Positions 1 through 6,223 of a DNA stretch of 9,930 bases are shown here, one piece after another (positions within the stretch are counted from its first letter, which is position 1; each line of letters begins with the position of its first letter). A program made the translations under genes and the position numbers. Source of the DNA: Acidimicrobiaceae bacterium (GTDB taxonomy: Bacteria > Actinomycetota > Acidimicrobiia > Acidimicrobiales > Palsa-688); the NCBI GenBank assembly GCA_009785715.1, contig WQVT01000044.1, positions 1 to 9,930 of the forward strand. Reading direction: 5' to 3'. Under the pieces are notes generated by a model that did no database searches, was not told the origin of the DNA, and was given only the letters and a program-made list of their open reading frames with translations.

Positions 1-1
1 C

Positions 2-163
2 CACCCGAGCAGGGAAGCCGCCAAGGAGTCGTGGGCGGCCTTCCAGGCGGACCCCGACTGGACCTCGGTGCGCCAGGCGAGCGAAGAGAAGGCCGGCGGA
101 TCCCTCACCGCCAGCGTGACCTCGGTGTACCTCGACCCGACGGACTTCTCCGAGCTGTCCTGA
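2..163 (+). CDS. NIPSNAP family protein, C-terminal end (partial)
   Basis: The first 53 codons, open at the left edge, read as the end of a NIPSNAP-domain protein and stop at TGA 161-163. The visible stretch has the usual tail of this family: a helix of the type REAAKESWAAFQADPDW, then a Gly-Gly-Ser turn, a beta strand (SLTASVTSVYLDP) and a closing TDFSEL. NIPSNAP domains are small (about 100 residues) dimeric alpha-beta barrel folds. Their biochemical role in bacteria is poorly defined, and bacterial members are often found beside catabolic genes. About half the domain is missing here, so no active-site statement can be made. The next gene on the same strand begins 139 bases later behind its own promoter, so it is probably a separate unit. 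Recognition rests on sequence pattern recall, not on a search. Confidence 0.75.
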   Translation, partial: HPSREAAKESWAAFQADPDWTSVRQASEEKAGGSLTASVTSVYLDPTDFSELS

Positions 164-185
164 CTCTCCGGGTGTACTGACTTCC

Positions 186-217
186 AGGTGTGCCGACAGC
201 ATCGGATCGGCACATCT
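186..217. promoter_or_regulatory. Inverted repeat between NIPSNAP gene and SBP promoter (operator or terminator)
   Basis: AGGTGTGCCGA (186-196) and TCGGCACATCT (207-217) pair over 11 positions, with one G-T wobble, around a 10-base loop. A related direct copy, GGTGTACTGA, lies at 171-180, 16 bases before the left arm. The right arm ends 2 bases before a TTGACA box. No T-run follows, so an ordinary Rho-independent terminator is not clear. The three related half-sites touching a promoter fit a repressor or activator site better. Both readings are inference. Confidence 0.5.
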
Positions 218-219
218 GA

Positions 220-248
220 TTGACACGACGCTCCCCCGGCGATATCTG
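220..248 (+). promoter_or_regulatory. Sigma-70-type promoter for the solute-binding protein gene
   Basis: A perfect TTGACA -35 box at 220-225 is followed, after 17 bases, by TATCTG at 243-248 as the -10 box. The -10 box departs from consensus, notably at its last base. Transcription would begin near 255 and leave a leader of about 48 bases before the ATG at 303. The inverted repeat at 186-217 abuts the -35 box. Confidence 0.55.
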
Positions 249-284
249 TAGAAGTGGTCAAGTCAGCCTTGGCCGTGGCTTACC

Positions 285-294
285 GAGGGGGGTG
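285..294 (+). promoter_or_regulatory. Ribosome binding site of the solute-binding protein gene
   Basis: The purine run GAGGGGGGTG ends 8 bases before the ATG at 303. It favours that start over the next in-frame ATG at 339, and over the frame that opens at 254. Confidence 0.65.
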
Positions 295-302
295 CCACAG
301 AA

Positions 303-1916
303 ATGACAAGCGCTGTATCCGGTCGCGTCCGGGCGGCCATGCCGCGGCATCGGTGGAACGGGGGGCGCTTCGCGCTCCTGGCGGCGCTGACGGGGATGGT
401 CGGGATCCTCTGCAGCGGCGTGCAGAGCGCGAGCGCAGCCGCAAGCGGTGTGAAGGCGGGCGGCTCGATGACCGTCTTCGAGGTCGGTGTCGCCCAGGGC
501 GCATGGCCGACCGGCATCGACCCGCCGAACGACACGAGCCCCGGCATCAACCAGGACCTGATGAGCGCCGTCTACGGCGAGCTGCTCGAGCTCGGCCCGG
601 GCGGGAAGGTCGTGCCCGATCTGGCGACCGGCTACAAGATCCTCGACAACGGCCTCACCTACGAGTTCGACATCCGCCGCGGGGTGAAGTTCTCCGACGG
701 CACCCCGTTCGACGCCGCCGCGGTGGCGTTCAACTTCAAGCGCGACTTCGCAGACAAGACCTCGCACAACCCGTTCTGGCCGCTCAAGTCGATCACCACC
801 AGCGGCCAGTACAAGGTCGACGTGAACCTGACCGCGCCGTACTCGCCGCTGATCAACTCGATGTTCGACAGCCCGCAGAACTGGATCGTCTCCCCCACCT
901 CACTGCAAAAGTTGGGCGAGACGAAGTTCAGCCTCTACCCGGTCGGCGCCGGGCCGTTCAAGGTCGTCTCCGACATCCAGAACGTGACGATGTCGCTCGA
1001 GAAGAACCCGCTGTACTGGCAGAAGGGCCGGCCCTACCTCGACAAGCTGACGTTCAAGTCGGTCCAGAGCGACAACACCGCACTCGAGGACATGGAGGCC
1101 GGCCAGGGCCAGGCCTACATCGACATGACGACGCTCCAGCTGGTCCCGGCGTTCAAGAAGGCCGGTTTCAAGGTCACCCTGCAACCTTCGACCACGCCCA
1201 ACGACATACAGATCAACACGACCAAGCCGCCGTTCAACAACATCCTGGCGCGTGAGGCGTTGTACTACGCCACCGACGTCGCGACCCTGGACAAGACGCT
1301 GAACGGGGACACCACCAAGCCCGTGCAGGGTTTCACCACCCCGACCGGGCTGTTCTACAACGCGACCGTCCCCGGCTACCGGACCTACAACCTCGCCAAG
1401 GCCAAGGCCATCGTCAAGCAACTGGGCGGCCTGAGCTTCACGCTCATGATCAGTTCGGCCCCCGGCGGGAAGCTGCTCGGCGAGGCGCTACAGACCATGT
1501 ACACCGACGCCGGCATGAAGGTGACGCTCAACCCGTTGGAGCTCGCACCGATCATCGCCGCCTATGCGTCCGGGAACTGGCAGGCGACCACCCAGAACTC
1601 GGGATCGTGGGACCCCGCTGTCGGCGTCGGCCAGAACGTCCGGTTCCTCTCCGGCGCCCGCTTCAGTGGGGTCGACGACAAGCACCTCGACCAGCTGCTG
1701 ACGCAGGCCACCAGGGTGCCCGAGGAAGAGCGCGCCGCGATTTATCAGAAGGCCGCGATCTATGAGAGCCAGAAGGCCTACGCCGTCGAGATGTACCCCG
1801 CGAGCCTGTGGGACATCGCCGCCAAGAACGTCACCGCTCCCGGCCTGACGAGCCTGCACCCCCAGGTGATCGGCGCCCCCGAGGTGTGGTGGGCCGACGC
1901 CGGCTTCACGTCGTAG
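303..1916 (+). CDS. ABC transporter substrate-binding protein, family 5 (peptide/nickel/opine type)
   Basis: This 537-residue secreted protein would capture a solute outside the membrane and hand it to an ABC importer. Residues 1 to about 45 look like a Sec signal: basic N-region (RHRWNGGR), hydrophobic core (FALLAALTGMVGILC), and an ASA motif at 43-45 for signal peptidase I. Cys37 is preceded by Gly-Ile-Leu, which is not a good lipobox, so lipid anchoring is doubtful. The mature part carries the family signature near 117-147 (GLTYEFDIRRGVKFSDGTPF, then AAAVAFNFKR) and the usual length. The ligand cannot be read from sequence; oligopeptides, opines, nickel and other small solutes are all known for this family. 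No permease or ATPase gene lies in the window, so it is either an orphan receptor or served by a transporter elsewhere. A promoter, a possible operator and a good RBS precede it, suggesting its own control. The stop lies 6 bases from the stop of the convergent mscR. Confidence 0.92.
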   Translation: MTSAVSGRVRAAMPRHRWNGGRFALLAALTGMVGILCSGVQSASAAASGVKAGGSMTVFEVGVAQGAWPTGIDPPNDTSPGINQDLMSAVYGELLELGPGGKVVPDLATGYKILDNGLTYEFDIRRGVKFSDGTPFDAAAVAFNFKRDFADKTSHNPFWPLKSITTSGQYKVDVNLTAPYSPLINSMFDSPQNWIVSPTSLQKLGETKFSLYPVGAGPFKVVSDIQNVTMSLEKNPLYWQKGRPYLDKLTFKSVQSDNTALEDMEAGQGQAYIDMTTLQLVPAFKKAGFKVTLQPSTTPNDIQINTTKPPFNNILAREALYYATDVATLDKTLNGDTTKPVQGFTTPTGLFYNATVPGYRTYNLAKAKAIVKQLGGLSFTLMISSAPGGKLLGEALQTMYTDAGMKVTLNPLELAPIIAAYASGNWQATTQNSGSWDPAVGVGQNVRFLSGARFSGVDDKHLDQLLTQATRVPEEERAAIYQKAAIYESQKAYAVEMYPASLWDIAAKNVTAPGLTSLHPQVIGAPEVWWADAGFTS

Positions 1917-1922
1917 CCCTAC

Positions 1923-3008
1923 TCAGATCACCACGACGGAGCGGAGGACCTCGCCCCGCTGCATCCGGCCGAACGCCTCCTCGACATCGCCAAGCCCGAT
2001 GACCTCACTGACGAAGCCGTCGAGGTCCAGCCGGCCCTTCAGGTACAGGTCGATCAACATCGGAAAGTCCCGGGTGGGCAGGCAGTCGCCGTACCACGAC
2101 GACTTCAGCGCGCCGCCACGGCCGAACAGCTCGATCATCGGGAGCTCGATCGTCATCGACGGGTCGGGCACCCCCACCTGGACCAGGGTCCCGGCCAGGT
2201 CACGCGCCTCGAACGCCTGCCGGTAGGTCTCGGGCCGGCCCACCGCCTCGATCACGAGGTCGGCGCCGAACCCACCGGTGAGGGCCTTGATGGCCTCCAC
2301 GGGATCGGCGCGAGAGGCGTTGACCACGTCGGTGGCGCCGAACCGCTTCGCCCACTCGAGCTTGCGGTCGTCGAGATCGACGGCGATCACCCTCCGTGCG
2401 CCGGCCAGCGTGGCGGCCGCGATGGCGGCGTCGCCGACCCCACCGCAGCCGAACACCGCCACGGTGTCCCCCCGGGAGACCCCGCCGGTGTTCACCGCGG
2501 AGCCGAACCCGGCCATCACCCCGCACCCGATGAGCCCGGCGGCCTCGGGGCGGGCAGCCGGGTCGACCTTGACCGCCTGGCCCGCCGCCACGAGCGTCTT
2601 CTCGATGAACGCGCCGATGCCGAGCGCTGCGCTCAACCGCGTGCCGTCCGCCAGGGTCATGGGCTGCGTGGCGTTGGCGCTGTCGAAGCAGTACCACGGC
2701 CGGCCCCGCAGGCACGAGCGGCACTTCCCGCACGGCGCCCGCCAGGCGAGGACGACGTAGTCGCCCGGCGCCACGTTTTCGACTCCCGGTCCGACCTGCT
2801 CCACATGACCCGCCGCCTCATGGCCCAGCAGGAACGGGAACTCGTCGTTGATCGCCCCCTCCCGGTAGTGCAGGTCGGTGTGGCACACCCCGCAGGCGTC
2901 GACCTCCACGACCACCTCGCCGGGCCCGGGATCGGGGACGAGGACCTCCTCGATCTCGACCGGCTCCCCCTTGGCCCTAGAAACCACTCCACGGACCCGC
3001 TGCGCCAT
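1923..3008 (-). CDS. mscR: S-(hydroxymethyl)mycothiol dehydrogenase (mycothiol-dependent formaldehyde dehydrogenase)
   Basis: This zinc-dependent medium-chain dehydrogenase of 361 residues matches the usual length of MscR. The enzyme oxidises the adduct of formaldehyde and mycothiol with NAD+ to S-formylmycothiol; related reports also give it S-nitrosomycothiol reductase activity. Catalytic zinc ligands are visible as Cys42 (GVCHTD), His63 (LGHEAAG) and Cys162 (LIGCGVMAG). Structural zinc ligands are Cys93, Cys96, Cys99 and Cys107. The Rossmann motif is GCGGVG at 187-192, and Asp211 (VIAVDLDD) predicts NAD rather than NADP. Stretches such as EGAINDEFPFLLGHEAAGH and GGALKSSWYGDCLPTRDFP are hallmarks of the mycothiol branch rather than general alcohol dehydrogenases. 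The start at 3008 has GGGAGG 7 bases upstream. It appears to be transcribed alone, and implies a mycothiol-producing host. A broader alcohol dehydrogenase role is possible but less likely. Confidence 0.92.
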   Translation of the reverse strand: MAQRVRGVVSRAKGEPVEIEEVLVPDPGPGEVVVEVDACGVCHTDLHYREGAINDEFPFLLGHEAAGHVEQVGPGVENVAPGDYVVLAWRAPCGKCRSCLRGRPWYCFDSANATQPMTLADGTRLSAALGIGAFIEKTLVAAGQAVKVDPAARPEAAGLIGCGVMAGFGSAVNTGGVSRGDTVAVFGCGGVGDAAIAAATLAGARRVIAVDLDDRKLEWAKRFGATDVVNASRADPVEAIKALTGGFGADLVIEAVGRPETYRQAFEARDLAGTLVQVGVPDPSMTIELPMIELFGRGGALKSSWYGDCLPTRDFPMLIDLYLKGRLDLDGFVSEVIGLGDVEEAFGRMQRGEVLRSVVVI

Positions 3009-3015
3009 CCAGAGG

Positions 3016-3021
3016 CCTCCC
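3016..3021 (-). promoter_or_regulatory. Ribosome binding site of mscR
   Basis: On the minus strand GGGAGG stands 7 bases before the ATG at 3008, supporting that start. A possible -10 box TAGTCT lies at 3057-3062, but no good -35 box accompanies it. Confidence 0.6.
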
Positions 3022-3087
3022 GTCTCGCTCCCGCACCCACTGTGCCGGGCGCCAGCAGACTAGCGATCCCCGCCCGTGAGCAGATCC

Positions 3088-3159
3088 CGTACATGTGCGT
3101 GATTCGCGTCCATGTGAGCCGTCAAGGGTCAAAAGGCGCCACCCCTCGCTCACATGGAC
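3088..3159. repeat. Perfect 12-base inverted repeat and CATGTG half-sites upstream of mscR
   Basis: GTCCATGTGAGC at 3108-3119 is matched exactly by its reverse complement GCTCACATGGAC at 3148-3159, with 28 bases between. A further related copy, CGTACATGTGCG at 3088-3099, lies 19 bases before CGTCCATGTGAG at 3107-3118. Another CACATGG occurs at 3241-3247, and GTGAGC also occurs at 3076-3081. The gap 3009-3296 holds no credible gene, so this is most likely a control region for mscR. A cruciform or remnant of another element is also possible. Confidence 0.6.
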
Positions 3160-3252
3160 CGAGATCACTCACAAAGGTTGGACAAAGTGCCACTGATGCG
3201 CTCCCGCCGGACCCAAAGCAGCCAGCAACGCGCCAAAGAGCACATGGCCCCA

Positions 3253-3292
3253 GCCGCCACTCTCCCCTCAACAGGGAGAGGGGCGAGGCGGC
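3253..3292 (-). terminator. Bipartite hairpin after the fused E1 gene
   Basis: An inner perfect 7-base stem (CTCTCCC 3260-3266 with GGGAGAG 3274-3280, 7-base loop) sits inside an outer 6-base stem (GCCGCC 3253-3258 with GGCGGC 3287-3292). It begins 4 bases after the E1 stop codon on the minus strand. No strong U-run follows, as is common for GC-rich actinobacterial terminators. Confidence 0.55.
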
Positions 3293-3296
3293 ATGC

Positions 3297-5525
3297 TCAA
3301 TACGCGAGGACCCGCCGTACAGCAGCCACAACGTCGTCCGTCTGCGGCAATATCGCCCGCTCCAAGGTCGGCTCATACGCCACCGGGGTGTCGGTGGCGC
3401 CGAGGCGACAGACCGGGGCGTCGAGCTCGGCGAAGCAGTGCTCACCCACCCACGCCGCCACCTCTGCCCCGAACCCGCTGGTGAGCGAGTCCTCGTGCGC
3501 CACGAGGACCCTGCCCGTCTTGGCCACCCAGTCCCCGACGAGCTCGTGATCCCAGGGCGCCAGCGAGCGGAGGTCCACCACCGCCACGGACAGGCCTTCG
3601 CCGGCGAGGGTCTCCGCCGTCTGTCGACCTTTCTCCACCAATGCCCCCCACGTGACGATGACTAGGTCGGACCCGTCCCGTACCACCCGGCCCTTCCCGA
3701 ACGGCACGCGGTGGTCGGGCGCAGGAAAAGGCGTGCGGGTGTAGGGCTGGCGAAGGAGATGCTTGTGTTCGAGGAACAGCACCGGATCCTCGGCTTCGAG
3801 CGCGCTGCGAAGCAGGCCGGCGGCGTCGGAGGCGCGTGACGGCATCACCACCGCCAGCCCGGGAACGTGGGTGAAGATCGACTCACCCGACTGCGAGTGC
3901 CAGATCGCCCCACCGGTCAGGTAGCCGCCGATGGCGACACGGAGGACCATCGGGCAGGTGAAGCTGCCGGCCGAGCGCCACCGGATGGTTGCCGCCTCGC
4001 TCTTGATCTGCTGCATGGCGGGCCAGATGTAGTCGAAGAACTGGATCTCGGGGACGGGCCGCAGCCCTCGCAGTCCCTGGCCCACCGCCCGGCCGACGAT
4101 GTTGGCCTCGGCAAGCGGCGTGTTGAAGCACCGGTCGGTCCCGAAGCTGCGCTGCAGGCCGTGCGTCGTTCCGAACACCCCGCCCTTGCCGGCGACCTCG
4201 CCGAGCACGGCATCACGGGCGTCGGCCACGTCCTCACCGAACACCCGGATTCGCTCGTCGAGCGCCATCCGCTCGGCCAGCGTGCGCCGGATCGCCTCAC
4301 CGAGGGCAACGGTCTCCCCGCCGCCCTGGCCGATCTCGGCGTCGCTCCGCTCGGAGAAGACGGGGATCCGGGGCAGGTCGATGACGTGCTCGGTGACGGC
4401 GGCCGGATCGGGACGCGGGGCCGCAAGGGCGGAACGGGCCGCCTCGAGGACGATCCGGCGGGCCTCCTCGCGGATCCCCGCAACGGCCGTCTCGTCCAGC
4501 ACCCCCGCCTCGAGGAGCACCGCCTCGAACTGCACCAACGGGTCGTTGGCGGACTCATCCGCGAGCTCGCCGGCGGAGCGGTACTTGCTCTGGGTGTCCG
4601 CCGAGGAGTGGGAGTAGGGGCGGGTCACACGGGCGTGGACGAGCGCCGGTCCCGACCCCGAGCGCAGCGTCTCGACGATCGCCGGCATCCGCCGGCGGAC
4701 CTCGAAGTAGTCGAGCCCGTCGACGCGGTGCACGGCGAGGCCCGGGAAGCCCGCCACCAGCTCAGAGATCGGCGCCGGCGCCTGCTCCTCGACCGGGACC
4801 GAGATCGCCCAGCCGTTGTCCTCGACCAGGAAGAGAACGGGGAGGGAGAGCGTGCAGGCCGTGTTCAGGGCCTCCCAGAACTCCCCTTCGGAGGTGGCGC
4901 CTTCGCCGAGGCTGACGTAGGTGATCTCCTCGTTGCCCACCGGGCAGCCGGGCAGGGCATCGCGGCCGGACAGGTACCGGGTCGCCTCGGCACAGCCCAC
5001 CGCCGGCAGGCACTGGCTGCCGGTGGGGCTCGACTGGGTGACGACGTTGAGCCGGGCCATCCCGAAGTGGCAGGGCATCTGGCGTCCGGCAGAGGACGGG
5101 TCCTCGGCGGAGCCGACCGACTGGAGAAGGATGTCCCGGGGGCTCGCCCCGAGGGCGAGCATCAGCGCCCGATCCCGGTAGTAGGGGAAGAACCAGTCGT
5201 GACCGGCACGCAGTTCCCGGCCAAGGCCGAGCAGGAGTGCCTCGTGGCCGGCCCCGGAGATCTGGAAGTACACCCTGCTCTGCTTCTGCAGGGCGATCTC
5301 CCGGTCGTCCATCAGACGCGAGATCCACGCCGACCGGAAGTCCTCGACGGCCTCCTTGGCCGGAACCCCTCTGATCAGCCCGTCGCCGGTTGCCGGCGGC
5401 TCCGGGAGCGACTCGAGCGGGGGCACCGCCCTGAGTGACGGCACGGGCTCGGGGAATGCGGCGGTGGATGCCATCAGGCCCCGCATCGTAGGACCCGACG
5501 GATGGCGCCGTGGATGCCTGCTCAT
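3297..5525 (-). CDS. 2-oxoacid dehydrogenase E1 component, fused alpha and beta subunits
   Basis: This 742-residue protein joins in one chain what are usually two subunits of thiamine-diphosphate-dependent E1, the decarboxylating part of pyruvate or branched-chain 2-oxoacid dehydrogenase complexes. The alpha half spans about 55-370. It has the ThDP/Mg motif starting GEGATSEGEFWEALNTA at 207 and ending with Asp236-Asn237, and an E1-alpha loop RPYSHSSADTQSKYR at 302-316. The beta half spans about 400-742, with the catalytic glutamate Glu473 in PLAEANIVG, the core EIQFFDYIWPAMQQI at 493-507, and His543 in the HSQSGE segment. The C-terminal transketolase-like domain starts near 605. Residues 1-50 are a Pro-rich, poorly conserved leader. 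The first ATG (5525) is preferred for its excellent RBS; ATGs at 5486 and 5474 lack one. No E2 or E3 gene is adjacent, so the substrate cannot be fixed. Fused relatives have sometimes been mislabelled as tungsten formylmethanofuran dehydrogenase. Confidence 0.9.
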   Translation of the reverse strand: MSRHPRRHPSGPTMRGLMASTAAFPEPVPSLRAVPPLESLPEPPATGDGLIRGVPAKEAVEDFRSAWISRLMDDREIALQKQSRVYFQISGAGHEALLLGLGRELRAGHDWFFPYYRDRALMLALGASPRDILLQSVGSAEDPSSAGRQMPCHFGMARLNVVTQSSPTGSQCLPAVGCAEATRYLSGRDALPGCPVGNEEITYVSLGEGATSEGEFWEALNTACTLSLPVLFLVEDNGWAISVPVEEQAPAPISELVAGFPGLAVHRVDGLDYFEVRRRMPAIVETLRSGSGPALVHARVTRPYSHSSADTQSKYRSAGELADESANDPLVQFEAVLLEAGVLDETAVAGIREEARRIVLEAARSALAAPRPDPAAVTEHVIDLPRIPVFSERSDAEIGQGGGETVALGEAIRRTLAERMALDERIRVFGEDVADARDAVLGEVAGKGGVFGTTHGLQRSFGTDRCFNTPLAEANIVGRAVGQGLRGLRPVPEIQFFDYIWPAMQQIKSEAATIRWRSAGSFTCPMVLRVAIGGYLTGGAIWHSQSGESIFTHVPGLAVVMPSRASDAAGLLRSALEAEDPVLFLEHKHLLRQPYTRTPFPAPDHRVPFGKGRVVRDGSDLVIVTWGALVEKGRQTAETLAGEGLSVAVVDLRSLAPWDHELVGDWVAKTGRVLVAHEDSLTSGFGAEVAAWVGEHCFAELDAPVCRLGATDTPVAYEPTLERAILPQTDDVVAAVRRVLAY

Positions 5526-5534
5526 TCAGGGACT

Positions 5535-5541
5535 ACCTCCT
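5535..5541 (-). promoter_or_regulatory. Strong ribosome binding site of the fused E1 gene
   Basis: On the minus strand AGGAGGT lies 9 bases before the ATG at 5525. It is the best Shine-Dalgarno match in the window and decides the start against the ATGs at 5486 and 5474. Further upstream (5561-5577) GGACG and CGTCC form a short stem in the presumed leader. GTGAAT is repeated directly at 5618-5623 and 5627-5632. A weak TTTTGG / TATGTG pair could be the promoter. Confidence 0.7.
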
Positions 5542-5656
5542 GCCGCTTGGCATTCCGGGGGGACGGCCGGTACGTCCGGTGTCACATATTCGTCTCGTCC
5601 GGCGCCCAAAACGTGTCATTCACGGAATTCACATCCGGCCGTCACGATCGGCGGGC

Positions 5657-6205
5657 TCATGAACCGGGCTTGATGACCATGATCACGAGCGCCACCACGA
5701 AGATCAGATCCGAGGCCGCCGACGCCCACAACAGGCGCCGGCCGGAGGCGGGCAGCGCCGGGTCTGAGCCGCCAGGGTCGGGGCCGCCAGGAGCGCCGGC
5801 GCTGCCCGGCGTGCACGGGCCTCCGGGTACCTCAGCACCGCCGGAAGCCTCGGCCGCGAGTGACGCCCGCCGAAGCACCGCCCCGGCGGGACGGACGATC
5901 CCGAGGAGCAGGGCGGCAGCCACGAGCCACAACCCGAGGCCCACATCGACCCACGCTTCGCCGAACGCACCTCCTCCCGGCCCGACGGCGATCGCCGCCG
6001 CCCCGAAGACGGGCACCACCAGCAGCGCCAGCTCCGCCCGGCGGGGCGCCCGGAAGTAGCGGCGCACCTCCTCGGCGGCCGTCTCGGAATCGGGGTGCCG
6101 GGCGCCGCCCCCATAGACGCCCGAGAGGGCGACGGCCCCGAAGCCGATCACGGCCGACGTGACGTGCAGCGCGACGAACACGTCGTAGGCGGCACCGTCA
6201 GCCAA
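5657..6205 (-). CDS. Four-helix integral membrane protein, DUF2269-like
   Basis: This 182-residue protein has four likely membrane helices at about 9-31, 58-77, 86-106 and 157-178. His14 in helix 1 and a basic stretch RRYFRAPRRAE (48-58) before helix 2 recall the DUF2269 family of uncharacterised membrane proteins. The family assignment is from pattern only. Between helices 3 and 4 is a Gly/Pro/Ala-rich loop (about 118-155, with PGGP, GAPGGPDPGG) that looks like a low-complexity insertion. The start is uncertain: TTG at 6205 gives a good helix 1 but has no clear Shine-Dalgarno site. A GTG at 6181 in the same frame would still leave most of helix 1. The gene begins 18 bases after the LCP gene's stop on the same strand, so co-transcription and translational coupling are likely. 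Its function is unknown; a link to envelope work is only suggested by the neighbour. Confidence 0.75.
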   Translation of the reverse strand: MADGAAYDVFVALHVTSAVIGFGAVALSGVYGGGARHPDSETAAEEVRRYFRAPRRAELALLVVPVFGAAAIAVGPGGGAFGEAWVDVGLGLWLVAAALLLGIVRPAGAVLRRASLAAEASGGAEVPGGPCTPGSAGAPGGPDPGGSDPALPASGRRLLWASAASDLIFVVALVIMVIKPGS

Positions 6206-6223
6206 CGGGCGGGCGGGGCACCG

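Noticed and set aside
254..1255. A 333-codon + strand frame overlapping the start of the solute-binding protein
   Set aside because: It is an out-of-frame shadow rich in Arg/Gly/Pro. The frame from 303 has the RBS, signal peptide and family motifs.
3088..3159. The idea that the 12-base inverted repeats are terminal repeats of a small mobile element
   Set aside because: Only 28 bases separate the arms, there is no flanking target-site duplication that I can see, and no transposase is nearby.
2805..3665. A 286-codon + strand frame across the mscR upstream region
   Set aside because: It runs antisense through both mscR and E1 coding sequence and has no protein-like features; the gap itself looks regulatory.
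3867..5438. A 523-codon open frame on the + strand opposite the fused E1 gene
   Set aside because: It is antisense to a well-conserved enzyme, is dominated by Arg/Gly/Asp/Ala in the manner of GC-rich shadow frames, and has no recognisable motif.
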